Origin: an uncultured Collinsella sp.
GTDB lineage: Bacteria > Actinomycetota > Coriobacteriia > Coriobacteriales > Coriobacteriaceae
Direction of reading: 5' to 3'
NCBI GenBank assembly: GCA_900538305.1
Contig: UPXY01000008.1
Coordinates: 1-64,000, forward strand
DNA length: 64,000 bases
Below are positions 37,310-45,037 of this stretch, one piece after another. Numbering within the stretch: the first letter of the stretch is position 1; every line of letters begins with the position of its first letter. Position numbers and translations under genes: made by a program. The notes under the pieces are model-generated. The model saw only the letters and a program-made list of their open reading frames with translations. It searched no databases and had not been told where the DNA came from.

Positions 37310-39043
37310 CTACAGCGTCCAGTCTGCGCTCTCGGTTTGCAGGCGGACCATGCGGGCGAAGAGGCCGCCCGCGGCGAGCAGCTCTTCCGGAGAGCCCTGC
37401 TCGGCAACACGGCCGCCCTCGAGCACCACGATCTTGTTCGCGCTCATGACGGTGCGCATGCGGTGAGCGATCACGATGACGGTCTTGCCGGCGAGCAGGC
37501 GCGAGAGCGCCTCCTGGACCTGCGTCTCGTTCTCCACGTCGAGTGACGCCGTTGCCTCGTCCAGGAGCACGACCGGCGCGTCCTTGAGCAGGGCGCGGGC
37601 GATGGAGATGCGCTGGCGCTCACCGCCGGAAAGGCGCGTGCCGTTCTCACCGATCATCGTGTCGTAGCCCTGCGGCAGGCGGCTCACGAACTCGTCGCAG
37701 TTGGCCGCGCGCGCCGCCGCGAGCACCTCCTCGTCGGTGGCGCCGCGCCGGCCGAGGCGGATGTTGCCCATCACTGTGTCGTCAAAGAGCAGCACGTCCT
37801 GGAAGACCACGGAGAAGTCGCCGAGAAGGACCTCGGGGTCCACGGCTGCCACATCCACGCCGCCCACGGTTACGCGCCCCGCGTCGGCATCCCACAGGCG
37901 CGCTGCCAGACGGGCGCAGGTGGACTTGCCGGAGCCGGATGGTCCCACGAGCGCCGTGACCTCGCCCTCGCGTGCCGTGAAGGTCACGCCGTCCAGGACC
38001 TTCTCGCCACGATCGTAGGAGAAGGACACGTCCTCGAAGGCGACGTCGTGCCCTGCAGGCTCGTACGTCTCGCCTCCTTGCGCGAGCGGCTCCTCGTAGA
38101 AGCCCTTCATGCGCGCCGCGGCCGTCTTGGCCGAGAAGAGCTCGGCGATGAGCATGAGGCACTGGTCGAAGGGTGCGTAGATGCGGCTCACCACCACGAG
38201 GAAGGCGAAGAGCGTCATGAACGTGCAAGAGCCCTCCAGGATGAGCGCCGCGCCCACGAGCACCGTGGTGGCAAGACCCAGGCGCAGCACGATCTGGGCG
38301 CCGTTGACGGCGATGCCGCAGGCGATCTCCGAGCGGGCTGCCTGGCGCTCCGCGGCGTCCACATCGGCATGGATGCGCTCGAGGTAGCGCTCCTCCTGGT
38401 TGGTCGCGCGCACCTCGCGCACGCACTCGAGCGCCTCCTGGATGTCCTCCGAGGTTGCAAGGCCGCGCATGCGCGTAGCCTCCATCATGGGCTGGAGCGC
38501 GCGCCGCGCGCCGAAGAGGATGGCGAGCCCCACCGGGCAGCTCCAGAGCGACGCGAGCGCGAGCCGCCAGTCAAAGGAGAACAGGCAGACGGCCGCCACG
38601 GTGAGCGTAATGTAGGCGCCATAGAGCTCGGGCAGCACGTGGCTGTAGGCGTGCTCGGTGGTCTTGACGTCGGTCATGAGGGTCTCGGTGAGGTCGGCTA
38701 GGTCGCGACGGCCGAAGAAGCCCAAGGGCAGCTTGCGCAGGCGTTCGGCGAGGTTGATGCGCTGCCGGCCGCTCTCCTTGTAGATGACGCCGTACTGGTA
38801 GTAGTAGGCCCAGTACTCCGCTACGAAGAGCGCGACGGCAAAGGCGACAAGGCCAGCTGCGTACGGGAGGAGGTTCGGCAGCGGCGCGCCCTCGGTGAGG
38901 TGTGCCACGAGCTCACTCATGAGCAGGTAGAGGGCACCCACGCCGCCAAAGACCACGAGGTTCGAGGCTGCCGTCCACACGGCGCCGAGCTTGACGTTGC
39001 GCATGCCCTCGTCGGTGAGGGCGTACTTCTCCTGGATACTCAT
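37310..39043 (-). CDS. ABC transporter, fused permease-ATPase (YbtQ/IrtB-like)
   Basis: 577 residues: a six-helix type IV exporter-fold domain, then an ATPase with Walker A GPSGSGKST, signature LSGGERQR, Walker B VVLLDEATAS and H-loop IAHRMRT. Paired with the preceding gene (its start follows that stop directly). With an AraC regulator divergent and flavodoxin/DUF3793 downstream, the arrangement matches the YbtPQ/IrtAB siderophore importers, which use an exporter fold to import. Drug export is the alternative. Confidence 0.88.
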   Translation of the reverse strand: MSIQEKYALTDEGMRNVKLGAVWTAASNLVVFGGVGALYLLMSELVAHLTEGAPLPNLLPYAAGLVAFAVALFVAEYWAYYYQYGVIYKESGRQRINLAERLRKLPLGFFGRRDLADLTETLMTDVKTTEHAYSHVLPELYGAYITLTVAAVCLFSFDWRLALASLWSCPVGLAILFGARRALQPMMEATRMRGLATSEDIQEALECVREVRATNQEERYLERIHADVDAAERQAARSEIACGIAVNGAQIVLRLGLATTVLVGAALILEGSCTFMTLFAFLVVVSRIYAPFDQCLMLIAELFSAKTAAARMKGFYEEPLAQGGETYEPAGHDVAFEDVSFSYDRGEKVLDGVTFTAREGEVTALVGPSGSGKSTCARLAARLWDADAGRVTVGGVDVAAVDPEVLLGDFSVVFQDVLLFDDTVMGNIRLGRRGATDEEVLAAARAANCDEFVSRLPQGYDTMIGENGTRLSGGERQRISIARALLKDAPVVLLDEATASLDVENETQVQEALSRLLAGKTVIVIAHRMRTVMSANKIVVLEGGRVAEQGSPEELLAAGGLFARMVRLQTESADWTL

Positions 39044-40879
39044 CTACTCCACCTCCGCGGCGCTCGTGATGCGCCAGCTCACGGACTTCTCGTAGTCTGC
39101 CCACATGCGGGCGTAGAGGCCGCCCGCCGCCAGCAGCTCGCCGTGCGTGCCCTGCTCGGCCACGCGACCGGCGTCGAGCACCACGATCTTGTCGGCGTTT
39201 CGCACCGTGGAGAGGCGGTGCGCGATCATGAGGACGGTGCGCGGTGAGCCGTCGCGCCCGTGGGCGAGGCGCTTGAAGGCCGCCTGGATCTTGACCTCGT
39301 TCTCGGGGTCGGCGAAGGCCGTCGCCTCGTCGAGCACCACCACCGGAGCATCCTTCAGAATCGCGCGGGCGATCATGAGGCGCTGCACCTCGCCGCCGGA
39401 GAGGTGGGTGCCACCCGTCCCCACGAGCGTGTCGGCACCTTGAGGCAGCTTCTCCAGGATGTCCGCGCACTGGGCGGCCTCGAGCGCGGCGAGCGCCTCC
39501 TCGCGGGTGGCCTCGGGGCGCGCGGCGCGCACGTTCTCCAGGATCGTCTGGCGGAAGGGTCGGTTGGCTTGGAAGACAAAGGCAACGCAGTCCATGAGGT
39601 CGTGCGGGTCCATCTCGCGCACGTCCACGCCGCCGAGCGTCACGCGTCCGGCGTCCACGTCCCAGAAGCGGGGCACGAGGCTCGCCGCCGTGGTCTTGCC
39701 GCCGCCGGAGGGGCCCACAAGCGCCACCGTCGCGCCGGCCGGCACCTCAAAGCTCACGTGGTCGAGCGCCGGAGCGTCCGCGCCCTCGTAGGTAAAGGTC
39801 ACGTCCTCGAAGCGGATGGCGTTGCCCGCGGGCGTGCGAGGTGCGGCGGGGGCGGATATCACGGGCGCGGCAAGCACCTCCTCCACACGACTGACCGCGT
39901 CCGCCGCAGACTGGAACGCCTCGGACATGAACATCACGCGGGTCATGGCGGTAGGAATCACGGCAGAGAAGATCGCGTAGAACGCGAAGTTGGCCACGAA
40001 GCGCGCGAAGTCTCCCTCGCCGGGGGCTACGAGGATCGCTGCCGGCACGAGAAAGATCGCAACGCCGTTGATGATGGTGAGCGAGAGCGACTGCGGCGTC
40101 TGGCACCACTTGACAGCGTAGTCCTGCGCGAGCCGCGTGAACTCCTCGATAGCGTCATGGAACGCGCGGAAGCTGTAGACCGTCTGCTGGAAGACCTTGA
40201 CCACGGGGATGCCGCGCACGTACTCGGTGCCGGTCTTGTTCATCTTGACGAGCGACTCCATGTAGCGCGTCATGAAGTCCATGCCGCGCCCGCCCATCAT
40301 GTAGAACATGCAGGCGAGCGAGACGACCACCGACACCATGCAGGCGAGCCCGAGCCGCCAGTCAAAAACGAAAAACAGCACCAGCATGCCCACGATCATG
40401 GCTACGGAACCCGCGGTGTCCGGTAGTTTGTGGGCAAGAAGCCCTTCGGTTTCCGCAGCGCAGCCGTCCACCACACGGCGCAGGGCGCCCGAGGCGTGCG
40501 TGTCGAAGTAGCCCAGGCTCGCGTGCATGAGATGGTCCGTAGTGCGTTTGCGCATGTTGGACGCACAGCGGAAGGCCGCGAGGTGCGTGCACATGAGGCC
40601 GGCGAAGTAGATGAGGATGCTCGCGGCCGCAAGGCCGAACGCCCACCAGCCATACGCGGCGATGCCAGTGGCCGCTCCCCAGTCGGGGGCCACGGCGATG
40701 AGGTCGCGCGCCACGAGCCAGATGCAGACGTACGGGCCAAAGCTCACGAGCATCGAGACGGCAGAGAGCGCGCAGCCCAGGTACGTGAGCGCGCGCCGTG
40801 GGCCGGCGAAGGCGAGCAAGCGGCTCACAGCGCCCTTGCCGCGGGCGCTGCCCGCTGTTGTCGCTTGCGATTCAGACAT
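39044..40879 (-). CDS. ABC transporter, fused permease-ATPase (YbtP/IrtA-like)
   Basis: 611 residues. Six-helix membrane domain; ATPase with GPSGGGKTT, LSGGEVQRLMIARAI, VVVLDEATAFADPENE and IAHRLST. All catalytic residues are present. AAGGGAGG precedes the ATG. It forms a heterodimer with the next gene. Upstream, a 128-base divergent promoter shared with the AraC gene holds the motif at 40949, so both are probably controlled together. Confidence 0.88.
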   Translation of the reverse strand: MSESQATTAGSARGKGAVSRLLAFAGPRRALTYLGCALSAVSMLVSFGPYVCIWLVARDLIAVAPDWGAATGIAAYGWWAFGLAAASILIYFAGLMCTHLAAFRCASNMRKRTTDHLMHASLGYFDTHASGALRRVVDGCAAETEGLLAHKLPDTAGSVAMIVGMLVLFFVFDWRLGLACMVSVVVSLACMFYMMGGRGMDFMTRYMESLVKMNKTGTEYVRGIPVVKVFQQTVYSFRAFHDAIEEFTRLAQDYAVKWCQTPQSLSLTIINGVAIFLVPAAILVAPGEGDFARFVANFAFYAIFSAVIPTAMTRVMFMSEAFQSAADAVSRVEEVLAAPVISAPAAPRTPAGNAIRFEDVTFTYEGADAPALDHVSFEVPAGATVALVGPSGGGKTTAASLVPRFWDVDAGRVTLGGVDVREMDPHDLMDCVAFVFQANRPFRQTILENVRAARPEATREEALAALEAAQCADILEKLPQGADTLVGTGGTHLSGGEVQRLMIARAILKDAPVVVLDEATAFADPENEVKIQAAFKRLAHGRDGSPRTVLMIAHRLSTVRNADKIVVLDAGRVAEQGTHGELLAAGGLYARMWADYEKSVSWRITSAAEVE

Positions 40880-40948
40880 GTCATCCTCCCTTATCGTTTG
40901 GAGTCTTGCGTGGATATCTTCCGCACCGTATCATGAGATGACGATATT

Positions 40949-40964
40949 GTTAGTTTGGGTTAAC
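40949..40964. promoter_or_regulatory. Iron-box-like motif GTTAGTTTGGGTTAAC in the divergent promoter
   Basis: Lies between the ABC operon (minus) and the AraC gene (plus). Same GTTAG-N6-TTAAC form as the copies near DUF3793. Either a metal repressor or the AraC protein could bind here. Confidence 0.6.
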
Positions 40965-41007
40965 TCATTTGATACAAATCGGCAAGTACTAAGGACGCTT
41001 CTTCAAA

Positions 41008-42000
41008 ATGGCAAACATGGGAGACATCCCGCGTGAGCTCGTCGCGCTCTTCGAACCACAGGTAGAGCAGCTTGGTATCCGGCTTGAGCAGCGCGGAGCG
41101 GTGTGGGCAGGCGGAGCATCGAACAGCAGGGCAAAAGGCTCGATGTGGCTTTGCGCGCTGTCCCCGAACTGTCTCGTGCTCTGCCATGACGTCGAGCCGC
41201 TCGAGGACATGCCGCTGTTCGAGGGCTCGCTGGGGCCGTACGCGTGCGCCTGCACCATGGGAGACGATGCCGTGGCTTGCTCTCAAGGCTGCGGCCTCCC
41301 CCTCAGGTTCATCGAGTCCGCCCACGACGGACGGCGCACGAGGGACGAGGTTGCCACGTTTGTCGAACAAGGGCCGCGCACCCTATCGAGCAGCCTGCTG
41401 GCGCATCATGTCTACCGTTCCCGCTCCTTCATCATGCTGCCGGATTTCTTCGATGAGCTTGACCGACGCTATCCGGGGGAATTCCGAGGGCTTTTCCCGG
41501 CATTCGGCGAACCCTGGAATCGCCAGAGCCAGCGAGCGATTGCGCGCGCACTGAGCGCCATCCCCACGAGCTCCCCGCTTCGCCCGTGCGAGGAGCTCGG
41601 CCTGCTCTCGAATGTCACCTCACTCATGGCTTCGCTCGCAATGGATGCGGCGCGTGGGCCGTGCGAAGACTCCTCGTCTCAGAGCCTTGCCGACCAAGCA
41701 AAGGAACGCATACGCGCCGCTATCGAGTTGAATGGAGCCCCTCCGACCGTGGGCGCCCTGGCTCGAGAGCTTTACGTGAGCCGATCGCATCTCTGCGCTG
41801 CGTTCAAACGCGAGACGGGACTGGCCGTAGGCACCTACGCCCGCCATGCGCGGATGGAGCGTGCGTATCGGCTCCTTGAGGATGACGCGCTATCTGTTGC
41901 AGATATCGCCGAGGCGCTCGGCTACCCAAGCGTCTCGGCCTTTTGCCATGCCTTCTCACATGCCGCCGGCATCTCCCCCAGGGCGTGGCGCGAGGCGTGA
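41008..42000 (+). CDS. AraC-family regulator of the ABC pair
   Basis: 330 residues. The C-terminal two-HTH domain reads PTVGALARELYVSRSHLCAAFKRETGLAVGTYARHARMERA ... SVADIAEALGYPSVSAFCHAFSHAAGISPRAWRE. The N-terminal ~200 residues would sense the ligand and contain several cysteines (CPYACACTMG-like stretch, CSQGCGLP), which may bind metal or a metallophore. Divergent from the ABC genes, like ybtA beside ybtPQ. Confidence 0.88.
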   Translation: MANMGDIPRELVALFEPQVEQLGIRLEQRGAVWAGGASNSRAKGSMWLCALSPNCLVLCHDVEPLEDMPLFEGSLGPYACACTMGDDAVACSQGCGLPLRFIESAHDGRRTRDEVATFVEQGPRTLSSSLLAHHVYRSRSFIMLPDFFDELDRRYPGEFRGLFPAFGEPWNRQSQRAIARALSAIPTSSPLRPCEELGLLSNVTSLMASLAMDAARGPCEDSSSQSLADQAKERIRAAIELNGAPPTVGALARELYVSRSHLCAAFKRETGLAVGTYARHARMERAYRLLEDDALSVADIAEALGYPSVSAFCHAFSHAAGISPRAWREA

Positions 42001-42048
42001 ACCAAGGAAAGGCCGGGCTGTTGACTTTGCCGCTCGTCACGTAAAATT

Positions 42049-42059
42049 ACCCCAGGGGT
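42049..42059 (+). repeat. ACCCCAGGGGT motif after the AraC gene
   Basis: Full form GTAAAATTACCCCAGGGG followed by TTTTTCGACAT, between the AraC gene and the convergent methyltransferase. Shared flanks with the copy at 50464 show this is longer than the palindrome itself. Confidence 0.6.
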
Positions 42060-42075
42060 TTTTCGACATAAAACA

Positions 42076-42729
42076 TCAGACGCCCTTGCGCGCAACGGCA
42101 ATGCAGGCGGTCTGGCCCACGCGGCGCCAGGACACGTCGCTGAACCAGGTGCCGAGGATGCGGCGCAGCTCGGCCTCGGAGTAGATGCGGACGTCGCCCT
42201 CGCGCGAGTACGGCATCCATGCGTTCATGATCGCGCGGGCGGGCGCCGGCTGCCACGCGTCGCCGATGATAAAGGTGCCGCCGGGCGCGAGCACGCGCCA
42301 TGCTTGGAAGGCCGCACGCTCCGGATCCGGGTAGTGGTGGAAGGAGTCATTGCACCAAGCGGCGTCGAACGAGCCGTCGCGAAAGGGCAGGCGCTCGGCG
42401 TCGCAGAGCAGGACGTCGGCACGGTCGCCCAGGCGCATGCGCGCTGCCTCGACCATGCGCGGAGACAGGTCCACGCAGGTGAGGCGCGCGCCCGGCAGCC
42501 GGGAGAGCACGAGCTCGCCGAGCACACCCGTGCCGCAACCGAGGTCAAGAAGGCGCGGTGCGGGGTCACCCGCCACGGCACGCGTCACCTCCGCAAGCAC
42601 GTGCGGGTACAGGCTCCGCGCGTGCTCGCCCTGCATGCCCTCGTCATAGGTCGCCGCCTGCGCGTCGAATGCCGTGCGCGAACGAGCCCGCAGCAGCTCG
42701 GCATCCTGCTTGTCCATCCTGGCGTTCAT
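42076..42729 (-). CDS. Class I SAM-dependent methyltransferase
   Basis: 217 residues. The SAM-binding motif is LLDLGCGTGVLGELVL, with VDLSPRMVEAARMRL and LLCDAERLPFRDGSFDAAWC, of UbiE/Methyltransf_11 type. The substrate is unknown. Start has AAAGGAAACAAG upstream, with a TetR-type operator at 42745 just before it. It lies next to the TetR gene and the metallophore cluster. Confidence 0.9.
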   Translation of the reverse strand: MNARMDKQDAELLRARSRTAFDAQAATYDEGMQGEHARSLYPHVLAEVTRAVAGDPAPRLLDLGCGTGVLGELVLSRLPGARLTCVDLSPRMVEAARMRLGDRADVLLCDAERLPFRDGSFDAAWCNDSFHHYPDPERAAFQAWRVLAPGGTFIIGDAWQPAPARAIMNAWMPYSREGDVRIYSEAELRRILGTWFSDVSWRRVGQTACIAVARKGV

Positions 42730-42744
42730 CTTGTTTCCTTTCTG

Positions 42745-42759
42745 TTGAGCAATGTTCAA
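42745..42759. promoter_or_regulatory. TetR operator upstream of the methyltransferase
   Basis: TTGAGCAATGTTCAA. It matches the site at 43430 (complement TTGACCAATGTTCAA) at 14 of 15 positions; the two sites flank the TetR gene and its target. Confidence 0.75.
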
Positions 42760-42771
42760 TACAATCGGCCG

Positions 42772-42797
42772 AAAAGAGCCCCGGCCGCAGCCGGGGC
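42772..42797 (-). terminator. Intrinsic terminator of the TetR gene
   Basis: GCCCCGGC / GCCGGGGC with a 4-base loop; on the minus strand it is followed by TCTTTT, nine bases past the TetR stop. Confidence 0.8.
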
Positions 42798-42805
42798 GGA
42801 ATCCC

Positions 42806-43393
42806 CTAGTCCGCAGTACTCCCCTTACGGAACTCGGCAAGCAACGCGCGGAGATAGCGTCGGGCGGCCGCGACGGCAGCCTCGTCTGGCATGTTCGGGC
42901 CCGAGGCGAGACCCACGCAGGCGTAGACCATGATCGCCGCGAGCTCGTCGGCATCGGGGGCCGCCCCTCCCCACCTCGCCGCATCCGCCTCGAGCGCGGC
43001 TCGCAGGTGCGGCCGCACCGCTTCGCACATGGCGAGCGAGAGCCGGTCGTGCAGTGCGCCGTGCCCTTCGGTATGGAAAAATGTAGCGTAAGGGTAGTCA
43101 TCGCTCGCACCGAGCTCAAGAGCTTGCTCGAGCTTCTCGTCCAACGAGAGATTGTTGTCGTCCAGCAACTCGCAGATGCTTTCGGCGCAGCGACGTGCGT
43201 AATCCTCGATGGCCTCGGCGAACATCTTCTCCTTGGAGTCGAAGTAGTGGTAGGCGAGCCCCGGAGCCACACCAGCTGCACGCGCTACAGCGCGCACGGA
43301 CACGTTGTCGTAACCCTCTTCTGCGAAAAGCTTCATGGCGCACGCGAGAAGCTCGCGCCTGCGCTCCTCGGGATTCATCACGGTTTTGGTCAC
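42806..43393 (-). CDS. TetR-family regulator of the methyltransferase
   Basis: About 195 residues. The N-terminal HTH reads RRRELLACAMKLFAEEGYDNVSVRAVARAAGVAPGLAYHYFDSKEKMFAEA. The C-terminal domain would bind an unknown effector. Two adjacent GTG codons (43396 and 43393) follow AAGGAGG; 43393 is used. A nearly identical 15-bp palindrome in its own promoter and that of the methyltransferase argues for control of both. Confidence 0.9.
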   Translation of the reverse strand: MTKTVMNPEERRRELLACAMKLFAEEGYDNVSVRAVARAAGVAPGLAYHYFDSKEKMFAEAIEDYARRCAESICELLDDNNLSLDEKLEQALELGASDDYPYATFFHTEGHGALHDRLSLAMCEAVRPHLRAALEADAARWGGAAPDADELAAIMVYACVGLASGPNMPDEAAVAAARRYLRALLAEFRKGSTAD

Positions 43394-43429
43394 CACCGCC
43401 ACCTCCTTGGGAGGAATCGTACACCGTGA

Positions 43430-43444
43430 TTGAACATTGGTCAA
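43430..43444. promoter_or_regulatory. TetR autoregulatory operator
   Basis: TTGAACATTGGTCAA, 37 bases upstream of the TetR start; the twin of the site at 42745. Confidence 0.75.
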
Positions 43445-43547
43445 TATCAGTCACCACCAACACTAACGATGACTTACCGTCGCATGCGCGCGAAGTGTCA
43501 ATGGGATCGGGTCTATTGACCTCTCGGCATCTTTGTTATACAAAAGA

Positions 43548-43563
43548 GTTAACCATGGTTATC
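43548..43563. promoter_or_regulatory. Iron-box-like palindrome GTTAACCATGGTTATC
   Basis: Fourteen of 16 bases are palindromic. It lies 90 bases upstream of the small membrane operon. It fits the outer GTTA...TTATC pattern of the family. Confidence 0.55.
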
Positions 43564-43652
43564 TTTTGAGAATCACGCGGCAATCGTTCGCCAACTCGAA
43601 ATCTTCCCCGCCAAAATCGACGACATCGTGAACCGAAGCAAGGTAAAGCAAC

Positions 43653-43877
43653 ATGAACATGAAGAGACATATGAGAATGTCCGGCACCATGGCAGGCGTT
43701 GTCGGCATCGGGGCAATCGCCTGCGGTGCTTTTGCTAATGCATGCCTCACAGTGAGCGCCGAAACCATTCTCATCTTCGGCGGATTCGCCTTCATTGCGC
43801 TCGGTTTCAAATTGATTCGTCTTGGATCAAATTGGCGCGGCGACACGTGCTGCCCCACCAACATACGACCTCGATAG
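43653..43877 (+). CDS. Small two-helix membrane protein
   Basis: 74 residues with hydrophobic stretches GTMAGVVGIGAIACGAFA and ETILIFGGFAFIALGFKLI and a basic, cysteine-containing tail (GDTCCPTNIR). No family recognised. It ends seven bases before the next membrane gene and is probably co-transcribed with it. Confidence 0.65.
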   Translation: MNMKRHMRMSGTMAGVVGIGAIACGAFANACLTVSAETILIFGGFAFIALGFKLIRLGSNWRGDTCCPTNIRPR

Positions 43878-43884
43878 GAGAATC

Positions 43885-44517
43885 ATGCCGTTCACCCTTG
43901 CGCTCACCACCCTCGGTCTCTTCGGCTCAATTCTCATGTTCGCCGGCGACATGCTGCTCTACTTCACGCCTGGTGTCTACGACATGGACGGTACGCTCAA
44001 GCCGTACCTGCACATCATGCGCGATATTCCCGCTGCGCGCGTGCGCGTGGGAGGGGCGCTGGGGCCCGTCGCAGCCTTCCTCTACGTGCTCGGTTTTCTG
44101 GCGCTTCCCCTTATGGCGCGCGGCGACCTCGCCTGGCTTGTCTGGCTTGCAGCGGCACTCCTTGCCTTCGCACTCATCTGCGGCGGCGCCTACCACGCGC
44201 AGTACGCCTATCTCTCCATCATCGCTAAAGCGGGGCATGAGAACCTCTACGAGGAGGTTTCCGCCAACATCATGCTTCTCATGCGCCTGGCAACGACCCC
44301 CATGTACGCCGGGTTCATCCTGTTCGCCATCGCCATCGTGCTCGGGCAGACCGTCTTCCCCGTTTGGTTTGTCGTCTTCACGCCCATCGTGACGAGCTTT
44401 TTAGGTCTCGTGTGGATGCGCATGCCGCAGCCAGCGCGGTGCATTCTCTTCGGCGGGTGGAGCAACCTCGTGTTCACGATCATGTTCACTGCTATGCTCA
44501 TCTGCCTGCTCGCCTAA
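43885..44517 (+). CDS. Six-helix membrane protein (DUF6796-like)
   Basis: 210 residues with about six helices (FTLALTTLGLFGSILMFAGDMLLYF, VRVGGALGPVAAFLYVLGFLA, AALLAFALICGGAYHAQYAYL). Resembles the DUF6796 family, whose function is unknown; the family name is from memory. TAGGAGAATC precedes the ATG at 43885. It follows the iron-box-like palindrome at 43548. Confidence 0.75.
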   Translation: MPFTLALTTLGLFGSILMFAGDMLLYFTPGVYDMDGTLKPYLHIMRDIPAARVRVGGALGPVAAFLYVLGFLALPLMARGDLAWLVWLAAALLAFALICGGAYHAQYAYLSIIAKAGHENLYEEVSANIMLLMRLATTPMYAGFILFAIAIVLGQTVFPVWFVVFTPIVTSFLGLVWMRMPQPARCILFGGWSNLVFTIMFTAMLICLLA

Positions 44518-44729
44518 TCACCACCGGACCTATACTATATGTAGACCGTCACGATCGTCTGTGGATCGCTTATCGGGGATGGATGCGACCAGCCGCCGCA
44601 TTCTTTCGAATTCTTGGCAGCAAGTTCTTTCCAATTCGCAAATCACAACACTCCTCTCCTCAAAGTGAGCTACAGTTAACTTGTAATTGTTTACCAAGGC
44701 GTACTGTTGTGCGCAGAGAGGAGTTTCGC

Positions 44730-45029
44730 ATGAGTACTCTGGGCTTTCTCAAGGGGACGCACGGCCTGCTTTTGGGCGCGGGCGTACTGATCGGGTCTGT
44801 TGGCGCCAAGGTGCTTACGAGCGACGGGGCGAAACGCGTCTACGTCGAAGCCGTCGCGGCTGGGCTGCGCGCGAAGCAGGCCTGTGAAGACACCGTCGAA
44901 CGCGCACGCGCCGAGATGGACGACATCGTCGCCGAAGCCGCGTATCTCAATGAAACCGTCTACAGCGTCGAGGACGAGGAAGACAGCGCGTCGGATACCG
45001 CCGCAGAGACCGTCCCCGCTAAGGCGTAG
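44730..45029 (+). CDS. Small membrane-anchored protein paired with a P-type ATPase (DUF6110-like)
   Basis: 99 residues. One N-terminal membrane helix (GLLLGAGVLIGSVGAKVLTS) is followed by a long amphipathic helix and an acidic tail (YSVEDEEDSASDTAAE). Similar in layout to the mycobacterial PacL scaffolds that accompany P1B ATPases. Nine bases separate it from the ATPase gene. AGAGAGGAG precedes the ATG. A metal-trapping or scaffold role is inference. Confidence 0.8.
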   Translation: MSTLGFLKGTHGLLLGAGVLIGSVGAKVLTSDGAKRVYVEAVAAGLRAKQACEDTVERARAEMDDIVAEAAYLNETVYSVEDEEDSASDTAAETVPAKA

Positions 45030-45037
45030 GCGCGCCC

